Source of the DNA: Paragyromitra xinjiangensis
Taxonomy: Eukaryota; Ascomycota; Pezizomycetes; Pezizales; Discinaceae
Length of the DNA: 64,000 nucleotides
Direction: 5' to 3'
Assembly (NCBI GenBank): GCA_038503065.1
Contig: JBCAMK010000007.1
Span: 1,798,001-1,862,000, forward strand
Shown: in pieces, positions 23,526-34,757 of the stretch
Layout: every line of letters begins with the position of its first letter
Numbering within the stretch: the first letter of the stretch is position 1
Translations under genes and position numbers: made by a program
Notes under the pieces: model-generated
What the model was told of the DNA's origin: nothing
The model's database searches: none
Seen by the model: only the letters and a program-made list of their open reading frames with translations

Positions 23526-26500
23526 TGGGAAGATACAAAAGCAGGATAAAAAGATAGGGAGTGTGTTACTGGGGATATGACTTTGGGGGTTGTGATTTAC
23601 AGGACTGTGAGCTCTGGGATCCGGCAAAGTTATGGGCCATCAACTTATATACCTTGGGGACCTCATGGTTTAGTCGGAAAATAGATGCAATTCAGTCAGT
23701 AAGTCAGTAAACCACCCACCAGTCAGTCAATTTTTTTCGATACATGATTTGAAGAACCACCGTTATTTAGAGTAAACTAGTGTTCTGCATATGTTTGTGT
23801 TAATTGTGTGTAACGTTCGGTTGATTCCGCAGATGAACTAAGTGGGGAAAAAAAATCCAGGCTCAAGTTGCTTTCCTTCCCGTCGGTTCGCATCGGTTCG
23901 CCTCTTGCCGTTCGAGACAACACCTCTTGCGTGATATCATGCTAGCCTCCTGCTGTCGATCCATGGGAACTAGCGAAACTATCGGAAGTGTAGCTCTCAG
24001 TTTCCTATCTACAGAAAGATTGGACATTCTCAACCGCTACCCCTTCCTCAAAGGCAACCCCTAAAGCACAGACCAGAACTTTAGATAATCTGGTCTTGCA
24101 TTAGGTCCTTGCTATTGCATTAGAGAGAATATCAGAATTCCGTGTAGAACAAGGATAACTACGAGTCCCAGTGATATTTGCCATGGATAACCCCTGAGGG
24201 GCACTCAGTCTACTGGTTGAATTCGCCAGTCACTCTGAGCCTGACGGTGAGTCAGCGGCTACGCAATGGTAGGCAGCTGACAAGTAACAATGATGCAACC
24301 TTTAAACCGCCGTTTCGAAATCGCTTGCCCTAAACGAAGTGAAGGGTTATGGGTTGCAAGGCTTTTGCTGGCTACTCGATCTGGCCAACGAATCAAGCAC
24401 CCAGGGCATGCGAAGCTTTGAGCGTCGTGCCACCAGTTCGCTAGAAGGCAAGAACTAGAGGGTATACCACATCCATTAGCTGAAGGAATGCTTGACAACC
24501 TCTAGTTCGTCTTTTTTTTGGAATTCCTAGCACGAATTGCGTGCGTGAGCGAATGCTTGTGCAGCATGTCACTGCAAGCATGAACCGGATACTCAAGGAC
24601 TCGATGAGACTCGTGAAATGCAGACCGTTGCCAAGAGGACGGCTTGCTAGACTATCCCTTCGTCTGTAAGAAATTGAGGACCATATTCGCTTCGTTTTCG
24701 AAAGTCTGAACAACCACTGCCCCATAGTATGCGATAAATCAAGAAAAGTATATTCACTATCCAAAGCCTTTGCAGAGGTAGCGGCAAGAATAGTGGCTGT
24801 TGAGCTTCCCCTAAACGAAAACTTATGATAAAAATTGAGGACGGTAACGTCCTTGATTTGGGGTTTTACAGACCATGGGATACCTTTCTGGAGGTCAACT
24901 TGCAACACAAAAACAGCACGTCGGAGGGTGGAGAGGATTTCAGCTCATAGATTAACACAACACACCCCCTTAACCGGTACAGGATACTCTTTAATTGGTA
25001 TAGTATCCTCGTAATCCAACAACTTGGCAAGAAGCCACCCTCTTGGCAACGGTCTGTATTTCACAAGCCCCTACGGTACGGACCCGGTAAAAGAGAAATC
25101 GCTTATTCTCCACAAAAATCACCTGTTCTGAAGCCCTAATGTAGGACTAGACCAACACCAGTTACCCAAAATCCAAACCCCGAGCTCCTAGAGCCTGGCA
25201 GGTGAAACATTATCTCTGAGAACTTCAGAAATTGCAAACAAGTAAACCCCAAGAATTTAAACGGCAAGATCTTTTACAGTTGATGTGGTTGATATATCTG
25301 TGGTTTCCTGGGCGCCTTTCCACCTCAGGTACCAATCTGGTATGGCCTTAAGTTTGGCATAAACCCCAAACCCCAAACCCCTTCGGTGATACAAGAAATT
25401 TCTTGGCTACAGCCACCCCCGGCCTGATAGCGTGCCTGGTCAGTTCGCGGACCTAATACCTACACGAGTTTAGATAGAGCCACTCTAATAGAGTTATTAA
25501 AGTGATAATTACGGAGACTAGAGTCAATATTAGACTAATTAGACTATCAGCATCTGAAAGTCACAAAGAAGAAACTTCCCCTTTGCTACGGTGGGTTTCC
25601 TGTTGACTGGGTGCAGCCATAGGTTTTTGCACTAATCGGATCTTCTCGTCAGTTGAGAGGTGGCCTGTGTCTGCCAACCGACCAGGCGCGCCATCAGGCT
25701 GGGGGTGACTGTAGGGAGAGCAACTCCAAAACGGTGGCTTGAGTAGATCAATACTATGCCACTAGCGCCTAAGCTTGAATGTCCCAGAACCGATGCCAAG
25801 CTAGACCACGACCCGCTGAGTGTCTGGGCCGCTGCTCCATTATATATAACCTCCCTACTGAATTAAGCAACTCCAGTAGAAATTGGTATCGCTGTCACCA
25901 GACTTACCCCTCCCAACGCCCACATATAGACCAGCTCCTTCAGTCAGGCTGAGACCAACTGCCGTGAGATGCTTCAAAATTAGCAAAACAGCACCCGCCA
26001 AAATTATATCGCTGAGTAGCGTATGCTCACTAATCCACCAATTAATTAATTAGAACCCAGTCTTTAATCTTCCACACTGCTAGAGCAAGTAATCAAGAAA
26101 GAAAGAATAATCCTGTCCTTAGTATTCCCTCCCGGGGTACTTTCAAGTTCCCCTAAGCAAAAAAAAACAAAATACTGTAATGCCGCCCTGTTCTCGTTGC
26201 GGGTATACCTTACCCATCTATGGGGCGCCAAATGGGTCAAAACTTGAATTTACCATCGGTGGTAAATTCAGATACAAATGTGCGTAAATATCCTGCACCC
26301 CAACTAGCAAATCAGTTTGCCATCGGTGGCCTAATAGAAAATAACACAAAACCAGTGGTAAATCACGGTATATATGCTGAATTCAAGCGCCAATCCTGCG
26401 TAATCCTTGAATCTTATTGCTTGATTAGCACATAATGATGGTCAATTGGCAGCCCAAGTCTACTACCTGTAACTACTCCGCACATAATTTTGGAGACACT

Positions 26501-28576
26501 AATAGGTAATGGTAAGTAGGCACAGGGTATTTTCGCTGGAATCCAGCATATCGGTACCTGAATTTACCGCCGGTCGTAAATTCGGGTTTTAACCAATTTG
26601 TGTTTCCATAGCCCGTCTAGCTTAAGGTTGGTAAGCGCTGGGGGATGGGGCCGGGTGGGGTGGCATGATCTGGGGGGGGTCTAATCTGAGAAATGGGTTC
26701 TGTTGGTGACTTCCCAAACCTCGATCCGATACTAAAAGACGTAGATCCCCAGAATCCAAGACATAAAAGCCAAGTTCTCCTGCATAACAGCTCCTAGGCA
26801 AGGAGAGATCAAGCCAAAACCCAAACCAAGGTTAGGGATATTGGGGCTTAATTGTCGATGATGGCGTGATCAGGTAGTCCGCCCGTCCTGCACTCGGGAC
26901 TGGACGCCAAACACGTGTAATATCAGCCCTATGGCATGGAACTAGAAGACCGAGCGAACTGTGGCCACCTATGGGGGGGTAGCTGAGTCAACATAATCTT
27001 GGGTGTCACTCCTGGGGCATGCGACGCTATAGGTTAGCTGATCATTGAGCACATAGTACTATAGGTTACCCGTACCAGCCGTAGGATGAATACCCTCTTA
27101 GGGTTTATCCTTTTGCAGCTAGTCTCTGGTTATAATATTAATAGGCTCATTATATAACCCCCCGTACTAGACCAATCGCTTACCCTTTAGTAGATGTGAA
27201 TGGGGTGATAACCAGACAAGGGTCGCTTCGAGTAGAGATTTACGGGTCAAAGAAAGGTCCGTTCTGATTCTAATTAGCCGCGTTAATCTAGCGAATGGGC
27301 TTAGAGCTGGGCTTTCTGTCTTGGCGGCGTGGTCTCCCACTCGACGACAGCTGATGTCGCGGGTGTCGCGGGTGTCGCGTTTCAGTATATCTATCTTATG
27401 GCTCGAAAGCCACGCCAGCGGCTCGAGACCTTGACGTTCCCGCGATTAGCTTACAGGTTGCTTATCCTAAGCTTTCTGGCTCGTGGAGGCACTTCCAGCA
27501 ATTGAAGTTGATTTTATCGTTCCAAATCAAATTACTTGTAGAGATTTTTAAAGAGGCTGGATGTTTTCCTGGCAGAAATAGTAGAAAGATATCTTCTAGA
27601 TATCTAGGTCAAGACTATTCAGGGCTAGCCCAGCTTACTGATGTCCCAGTAGCTGATTGGTAGATCAACTTCCTATCCTGGCTTGCCCCTTCATCTGAGA
27701 TGCAGGCGATCGAGTGACACCCCATGCAACAGACGGATGGACCAATTAAGTAATTGATTGATTTTCCACTAAGTGCATACAACCACCCAAGTTAAGGTGT
27801 TCCTAAACACAAATGGTGCCCACCAGAGGGACACAACAAAGTGAATCGGTGAACAAGTACTAAGAACAAAAATAAAAATAAAAAACTAGTACAAACTCAA
27901 AACTTAAAAATAATTAACAAGCGCGACGATTAACTATATTTCCGTGATGTTAGGCGACTAGTTTCTCCATACAAAGTATGGAACTGACACAAAGGGGAAC
28001 CACGGTCCTTAGTACCAGAGAGATGAGAGACTACTGTCTCGTCCCCAGCCTATTTTTCCATAATTATTGTATTTTATTCACAATTATGGCCAAATAACGT
28101 GTGAGGTACGAACCTTGGCGCCAAGCACAAGTCTGGGCACGAGACAGGAGAGACTAGGCCATGCATAGAAAATAGAAAAGAAAGAGAAGAGGAGAAACGT
28201 ACAAAAAAATGATGATAAATGAGACATAATCGAAAGAAAAATAAATAAAGTTTCAGACTACCAGACCATATATACGCAACAATTCTCGAGGCTATATTAT
28301 GCTTACACCATGGTCCACCAGAACTGTAGTACAAACTAGTGTGGGAAGAAACAACGAAACAGGATAATAAAATTCCAGAAGAGGTCCCTTACTAATAGTG
28401 GCGGCCTGGCCCTATCACCCTCGTGGTAATGAACCGAGGTCGCAGGCATGTTAGTTAGACGAGGAGCAAGGTGCTTGAAAACTAAAATCAGAAGGCACAT
28501 ATGTCCATCCAACATCAGTAAGCTCACATACTCCTCCACCTAAACTCGTCGGTCTGAATTTGGCTGGTGATGTAGA
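23526..28576. other. Gene-poor tract between the two paralogs, 5 kb
   Basis: Contains CAGT-type repeats just upstream of paralog A (23693-23709 and about 23720-23729) and a MITE-like element (26218-26611). Also present are a short 9-bp tandem repeat (27356-27379, GTCGCGGGT, 2.7 copies) and two overlapping minus-strand ORFs at 24259-24498 and 24441-24908 without motifs. The ORFs may be a relic of an older element. No supported gene. Confidence 0.5.
26218..26611. mobile_element. MITE-like element with about 58-bp inverted termini
   Basis: The left end (CTATGG, 5 variable bases, CAAATGGGTCAAAAC, then a palindrome) matches the reverse complement of the right end with about 8 differences in the 47 bases after the variable spacer. 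Each terminus itself contains a palindrome: GAATTTACCAT with GGTGGTAAATTC at 26246, and a related one near 26561. A third GCCATCGGTGGC palindrome lies inside. No coding capacity and no clear target-site duplication were seen. Superfamily unknown. Confidence 0.7.
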
Positions 28577-29576
28577 CTAGTTGAAGGCCTGCGCATGGTC
28601 ACGAGCCCGCCCGACTCTGCGTCCGGTACTCCTTTGAGCCCTGGTCTTTATGCCTGACCTAGGCCGAGAACGAGCAAAATTCATGCGCTTCGGGATATCG
28701 ACACCATGCCTTCTATAATGATCCCTAAGGTTGTCTTTCCTAACGATCCCATTTTCTCCAACACGGTTACATTCCGGGACTTGACATTCGAAAAACCCGT
28801 CTGCATTGGCCTCTCTAGCGCAGTGCGCGTACCAGTAGTGGCAGCCAAACATAGTTTTGTCGTCGAAGGAATAATGACAAAGGGCGCCAGCAGTGTCCCC
28901 AGCGCAATATATAAGGGGTTGATTGCCTTCCGTGGAGCAAGAATGGGGACTATTGTAGGACGTGATTAGCTTTAGGGATGAAATACCCGTTAATGAGAGA
29001 TACGCACAGAGGTCCTTTGTCACAACCCCTGCTGCACTGATAGGGGACAGCACTAGCAATCCCTAAGTCCATGGGGCTAGATGCCTCCAGAATAGAGATG
29101 AGATTTGGGATTTGCAGCTCGGAATGCTGCTGAATACCATTAAGCTGGGAATTTCCTTGACCGGCGCCCCCAGCGGTAGGGGGTTGTGGGAAATGAGAGA
29201 AATTCATATTGCCGATTAGAGGCACAGAGTCGCCAGCATACATGTTGCCTTGGTAATAGGTGTCTTCCACGACTTCGTTGGCAGGATCAAATTCCCTAAG
29301 AGTAGATGGTGACGTCGCAGACTCGGAAGGCGAGGAGCCCAGTGGGCCAAGTTGGTTATTTTCTTCATAGGTGCCAGAAGGACTTTGGAAAAGTCCATCC
29401 AGAAAAGCCCAGTTAGCGTTGACTCCGAAGTCGATGTCGACCGTATACGGTGGGCTCGGGAAATCCGCCTGATACTCTGGCGAATGGGAGCCTTGATTGT
29501 ATGGTGCATGCTCTTGTGGAGCTGTGTTTTCTGCCTGCCCTAGCCAAGATTGGGATATGAAGTTTGAGGATGGCAT
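28577..29576 (-). CDS. Cys-rich/C2H2 zinc-finger-like protein, paralog B
   Basis: A 313-aa protein from exons 29576-29008 and 28949-28577. The 58-nt intron (GTGCGT..ACAATAG) sits at the same place and phase as in paralog A. It shares PQEHAPYNQGSHS near the N-terminus, SPMDLGIASAVPYQCSRGCD before the intron, TEGNQ after it, CHYWYAHCA, and ECQVPECNRVGENG leading into IVRKDNLRDHYRRH. The final finger has the same C-x4-C-x16-H-x3-H spacing as in A. Unlike A, the C-terminus carries a basic tail (RSRPRSGIKTRAQRS..RRVGRARDH), a possible nuclear-localisation or DNA-contacting segment. It lies in the same orientation as A, 5 kb away, consistent with tandem duplication. Function unknown; a transcription factor is the most likely guess. 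Confidence 0.72.
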
Positions 29577-30933
29577 GATAGAGAGAGGATAGGTAAACGA
29601 ATAAACGATGTGTTGCTAGAGAGCCTGTTCTTGGGTTTTGTTCGTAAGATAAGGTTGCGAGTTTTGGGGTTAAGTACCTCTCCTTCTGTTCAACACCCTC
29701 TCAAGTCTCTCCTAGTTTTAACAGCCAGTCAGGCAAATGGTGGCCAGTCAGTCAGTCAGTCAGTCAGCCAGTTACTTGCTTCTGAACTGAGAAAGAGCCT
29801 CAACCGATTAGATATTCGCCGGGACGGAGCCGAAAATCAGTCAGTTGGGCTTGTGTAACGGTTTCCGAGGAGATTGGGTGCCATATTTAGGAAAATTAAC
29901 GAAGAAATGAAACAACGAGGGACTAGACTCTGCTTTTCCCAAGTTTGCGTTGATTTTCTTGCCTTACTGAGCGTTATAACTTGCTGGACCTGATCGGACC
30001 GAATAATGATTGCCAGCAAGGAAGAGACTGTACTGCGTGAGCTTCCTCTTTCTAGCAGCTTAGTCCCTGGTTTGTAGGAGTCGGGAATGGTGAAAGGGTA
30101 GCACGCTCAGTCGTTTGGTTGCAGGTAAACTGGACGTTACACCTTTACTGTCCTTTCGTCTGATTTCAAGGAAGTGTGTGCATGTAGTATAAGATATCCT
30201 ATAGCCAAGCCAAGGCTGGGTAGGTAATGGAGCCACCGATGATGAAGCAGTTGTCCCAAAAAAGAACTAAAAATTTCGGCCAATCGATTTGCCGGGTTTG
30301 CCGCGTGAAACACACCCGATGGTATCACGAGTACTAAGAGGTAGATGGTGATCGCCACCAATGATTCGCCTTCAAGGGTCCCCGCAAAAGTCGCTAAAAC
30401 ACGGGTACGGCGCTAAAAACATGCCCTTGTGACTCTTTATTTTTTTGTGGTGGTGTCTTTTATCCGCTCGGCTAAAGGCTTGGCATATACTAGGATCCCA
30501 TGGAATCGAGTGAGAATCATGACCCAGGAAGATGTAGCTTGCCTATATCGAACAAAACTAAGCAAGAAATCAACGAAAAAGAGGAAAGATGGAACTTACT
30601 CCATTGCGTGGAGGTGAAGTATAGTCTCTTGCTCGAGCCTTTTGCAAATAGCGGTATGCCTTGTAGGTCTTAAGGTATAAGTAGCTACGTCCCAGAAAGC
30701 TTAAGGTTAGGGTGAGTCTTTAGTATCGACCTTTAAAGCCACAGAGAAAGGCGAGGGAAATAATGGGTAAAGTGAGATTTTTTTTGAAAAAAACAAGAAG
30801 GAAGTTATATCTCGCTTTTCGTGCCCCCTCTCTCAATTCCACTAAGATCTAGTCCTGGAGCATATGTTCCTGTCAGTAATGCGGTTGATAGAATTGTATC
30901 TATCTAGGCGCTCGACGTGGAAATCGTAAATAA
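29577..30933. other. Intergenic region upstream of paralog B
   Basis: Starts with the promoter of paralog B and contains the CAGT repeat at 29745-29767. The remaining small ORFs (29837-30019, 30137-30361, 30429-30617) show no coding signal. Confidence 0.5.
29745..29767. repeat. (CAGT)n microsatellite upstream of paralog B
   Basis: Nearly six perfect CAGT units about 170 bp upstream of the start codon of paralog B. A diverged CAGT/AAGT cluster is at the equivalent place upstream of paralog A. Confidence 0.75.
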
Positions 30934-31344
30934 CTAGTACCAAGAGCATGGCAACTTGGTGTTGTGGCCTATAATTGTGACGAAACCTTTATCAGCCAAA
31001 GCCAAAACCAGATATTCTAGAAAATAATGTTTTCGGTTTATAAAGGAGCCCGCATCGCTATGATATGCGTTTGGTTTACCGTATTTGTCTAGAAACTGTG
31101 ATGGTATTGTAGAGCCATCCCATCCGGTAAAATCTGGATGACCGAATAAGCAGAACGAGTGGATTAAAGCAAACTCCTCACTAAAACCAACAGTGTATCT
31201 TAGCGCAATTTGGGCTAGCATTAACACTGATGTATAATATGCGCTGAAAGTAAAATGTCCCTCACTCATGCACCCGTGCCGTGCAAGGGCCATTGCTATC
31301 TGACATGTTTTAGCGCACGCAAAGACTCTCGATTTTTCGTTCAT
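30934..31344 (-). CDS. Orphan ORF, hypothetical 136-aa protein
   Basis: An uninterrupted ORF from ATG at 31344 (MNEKSRVFACAKTCQIAMAL) with a protein-like composition: aromatic and hydrophobic blocks (FSAYYTSVLMLAQIALRY, HYFLEYLVLALADKGF) and a Gly/Asp-rich centre (FGHPDFTGWDG). No signal peptide or family motif is recognised. It has no neighbours within about 1 kb and lies in repeat-rich DNA, so it may be a lineage-specific gene, a gene fragment or a chance ORF. Confidence 0.3.
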   Translation of the reverse strand: MNEKSRVFACAKTCQIAMALARHGCMSEGHFTFSAYYTSVLMLAQIALRYTVGFSEEFALIHSFCLFGHPDFTGWDGSTIPSQFLDKYGKPNAYHSDAGSFINRKHYFLEYLVLALADKGFVTIIGHNTKLPCSWY

Positions 31345-32126
31345 ATCTAGTGTATATATATTAGCGGAAAATTAGGAAGGTAAACTCAAATGATGTCTAG
31401 GAAGAGATGGGGCGGGTTAGAGCATGAAGTAGGAAAATGGGAATATGTTTAAGTTTGTATGATTGCCTAAGAGGAGATTGGAAGATGGTAAAGGTAAGTG
31501 TTGGTACGAGCAAAGAGCGTGCCGCTCAGGTTGAAATGAAGCGGAGCGGGGAAGTGGTTTATGTAGTATACGATAGTGGCTGTACAGTTGCTCGTAGGTC
31601 TTGGCGCGTAACGGCATCTTGATTAAACCGCTTAAAATTAGCTTACTTAGATGGGTCCCTTGAAGGTGTTGGTTATTGACCAATACCTACTCGTTAATCG
31701 GTTGGAAATAACAAAGCACCATGAAGCTTTTGGCTGAGCGGGTGCTCTGGGCCACTACACAGCTTGCTGCGCAAACCTATGGTCTGGAGTAGGTGCTCAT
31801 TCATTTATGATATCACAAACTAGCTAAGCCTCTTTGCTGCGGATCTATCCTCATTTAGGGATGTTATATCCGTTACCTAAAATGACTAAATTTGGGGCTT
31901 AGCCACTCAGCCCCGATCCGCAATCGAGGTCCACCACATGTATCCAAGCGCTATTCCCCTTTATTATCTAACGTTCGCTGGTATTCATAATTTCAGGTCT
32001 AACCAATCAGCCAAAAAAAATCCGTGACCGTTTTTGACTGCATATTTACCACGAGGATAGATTCCTACTCTGAGATTGCTGCAGAATCTGTTCTCGTAGC
32101 AAGTGCGCGGCGACATCATATCATTA

Positions 32127-32278
32127 CCGTATAGTTTCGCGCGATACCCCCGGGGGGATCTCGCGCAACCAGGAGGGTGACCCTATAAACGAGGCTGAAG
32201 GACCTTCCTACCAATCAAAAGTTTCTATCCCTCTTGGTTCCGTGGGATCCCCCGGGGGTATCGTCCGAAACTATACGG
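32127..32278. mobile_element. 152-bp MITE-like element with TA target site
   Basis: Inverted ends of about 38 bp begin CCGTATAGTTTCG and continue through a GATACCCCCGGGGG block on both sides. Each end is flanked by TA (32125-32126 and 32279-32280), the duplication typical of the Tc1/mariner superfamily. There is no coding capacity. Confidence 0.7.
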
Positions 32279-32296
32279 TACTTCTTTCCCGAGATA

Positions 32297-32430
32297 CGGT
32301 CGCACCTTATCATGTTGGATGCTGGGAGTTTGCAGGGTTTCGTACGCGACAGCAAACTATTTTTGAGTTGTCTAGATGGTTTCACACAGGACAGCAAGGG
32401 ATCCGGCCTATGGTAGTACGAGATAGGGTT
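32297..32430. mobile_element. Decayed copy of the 183-bp MITE family
   Basis: Starts after TA with CGGTCGCACCT. It shares internal blocks (GACAGCAAACTATTTT, and GGACAGCAAGGGAT near 32390) with the reverse complement of the element at 32758-32940. The right end is degraded and its limit is approximate. Confidence 0.45.
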
Positions 32431-32757
32431 AGCTACATGAACTCTTCCTAGCAATTTTGCCTCCATCGTCGAAGAAACCGTGGGAATGGCACTCGGAACA
32501 GGTCACAGGTACCTGAAACTGCATGCAGGCTATTCTAGCCAGCGCGATCTTCAAGCTTTATCTTATCCATCAATTGACCAAAGCCCTTTTGGGGCTTGGG
32601 TACTTATGGTCTCGAATACATAGGCAGAAGATATGGGATCCTTCGTTGGGATTCTTCCTAGGGATTTTTTGCCGACTTGGCAAGCACTACTAACGAATTT
32701 CAACTACCGCTGGGTACGAATAAATTAGACGACAATAATTACCCAACAATGCAGATA

Positions 32758-32940
32758 CAGTCGCACCTCGCTATGCCGGAACTCAGTATGCCAAATCCCT
32801 TGCTGTCCCGTACAAAATGCCCTGACCAAATCATTTTTCTACTGCAAAATAGATTTGCTGCCCCGGATCCACTGGGAAAACTTGCTATCTCGTGCGAGAT
32901 CCACCGGATTCTAGGTGTCCGGCATAACGAGGTGCGACTG
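32758..32940. mobile_element. 183-bp MITE-like element, pogo/Tc1-mariner type ends
   Basis: The ends CAGTCGCACCTCGCTATGCC and the complement of CAGTCGCACCTCGTTATGCC are nearly perfect inverted repeats of about 25 bp. TA flanks both sides (32756-32757 and 32941-32942). The CAGT..CACCTCG..TAT terminus resembles pogo/Tigger-type inverted repeats. Non-coding, so mobilised in trans if active. Confidence 0.75.
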
Positions 32941-34757
32941 TATTCCACGGCGGCTTAAGATCTGCTACGGCCCGATATACACGGCTATGACGAGTACGCT
33001 ACTGCTGGCAACCTCTAGTTCATAGACCCAGCTATTAGCTTGTAGTAACTAGTACAAATAGTCGTTCCTTCGTAGAAATAGAACGACATCTTTCTTCTCT
33101 TCTTAAACTACGCTTTTATCATTCTGATAAGGTCACCATAGTTTGTCTCGAACCGGGCTCTGAATAACTTTGCCCTGATGACTTAGCGAAGTATATACAG
33201 CAACTAAGCCTAATTAGCTCAGCTCGAGATAACGCTATTCTTTGATTCAAAATAAACGGTTCTGGTTCCGTTAAATTCTTTTTCTCAAAATATATGACCT
33301 GTAGTGGGCGGTATTGAGCAGTGATTATAATATCATGAGATTTATGAGAACTTTAGAGAGAAGTTTTAGATTTGTGAGTCCTATCTCAAGATGCCTTCTC
33401 ATTCATCACTGGAGGAATCCATATTATGCCCAGTTAATGTTACATGCAGCCCCTCAGTTTGGTCCGTAAGTTTGCCGTTGCCTCTTCGGTGCATGGGCCG
33501 TGGGATATCACCGGTGGTTTCCCCTCGGAAATTGTTATGTTACTCAACACATACCAACAGATGCAATTGTCGCAGCATACCAGCTTAGACAGAAAAGTTA
33601 CTCGGGACGTCGTTATTAATGAGCCCTTATCTTTGAAGATTCAAGCTGATAGCAAGGTACCAATATCCAATATCCCCTAGAAGTGTTATAAGGAGTTTGG
33701 TTGGCAGTGATGGGTGTAATTAACTAGGATTCGCTATTGTGTGTTTGGTAGCGCAGTAGTTGTGGATGTGTGTCGAAAAAAGAGGGGGTTTCTATCATCT
33801 GACCTGAGGACATAAAAAACCTTGTCGCCGAGGATTAGGATCGTTAGCGAGGGTGTGTGGTGGCGATGTGAGATGTGATGTGTAAGGGTTAGGAGAAGTG
33901 ATTGGGGCACTGGGGGAGGTGCAATCTTACTCAGGTGGTAATTTTGGATGAAATGAAACCAGTTCATCGCCTCAACAAAACAACAATGGTTCGGCAACCC
34001 GCTAGTTTAATGGGTTCTCATTGGCCCGCTTGGGTTTGGCTGCATGTGGGGATGATCTATGTAGAAAGTAGAAACCCGTGATGTAATAGGTACTTACTAT
34101 GTAGTACATCTACCTTTCGTCGCGCTCACAGGAGGGGCTTGAGAGCTCGACTATGAGCACAAAAGACATATTTCGGTCTCTCCAGACTTTTGAGAAACAA
34201 TAATACTCCAAAGTTTTCGTTTACTAACTTAGGCATTAAGTGTTGTGTTTTTTACAGTAAGTTTTTGAGTCAGGTGATTGACTTTGCGTGACTCCATCAC
34301 CCGTTCAAGATTTTGATTGCCGTCTAGGCAGAGCCACCATATTGTTGATGTTTATTTTTCTTTCTTTCTGGGTTGCCCCTTTGTTTTTTATTTAGCGCCT
34401 GCAATCTTGGCTGTATTTGAGTTTGTAGGCTCTCTATTGACAGTGGGGGGTTTATATAAAAAGGTCTGCACCTTCACCCGAATGAGTAAAAAGCGGGAGA
34501 CTGAACCATATCGACTTCTACACTCTCGGGAGTTTTTTTAACGAGTGATGTCTAATGATCTAGCCCTGGATGCAACAATGGCTTCCCGCTCTGACTTTCT
34601 TTTAGTAATTGCCAAAGAGCTGCAGCTGCAGGTGCTGCTAAGATACTCTGATCGATCTGGGTAACAAAATGAACTACGGAAGCCACAAAATATAATTCTT
34701 TTTTTTACATTCTCTTGTTATTCACGCTTTCTTTATACACTAAATCCTCCATATACT

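Larger units (their letters stand above)
31345..34757. other. Gene-poor tract with a cluster of short inverted-repeat elements
   Basis: Three MITE-like elements (listed separately) lie between 32127 and 32940. No supported gene; ORFs at 32215-32466, 33391-33680 and 33734-33997 are partly inside repeats or lack motifs. Confidence 0.5.

Noticed and set aside
24259..24908. Two overlapping minus-strand ORFs between the paralogs
   Set aside because: Different frames, no motif and no plausible intron joining them; possibly a relic but not callable.
25365..25382. CCCCAAA repeats resembling a telomere-like array
   Set aside because: Only about two and a half units, and fungal telomeres are usually TTAGGG.
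27356..27379. GTCGCGGGT tandem repeat
   Set aside because: Only 2.7 short units and no link to a gene or element, so not reported as a finding.
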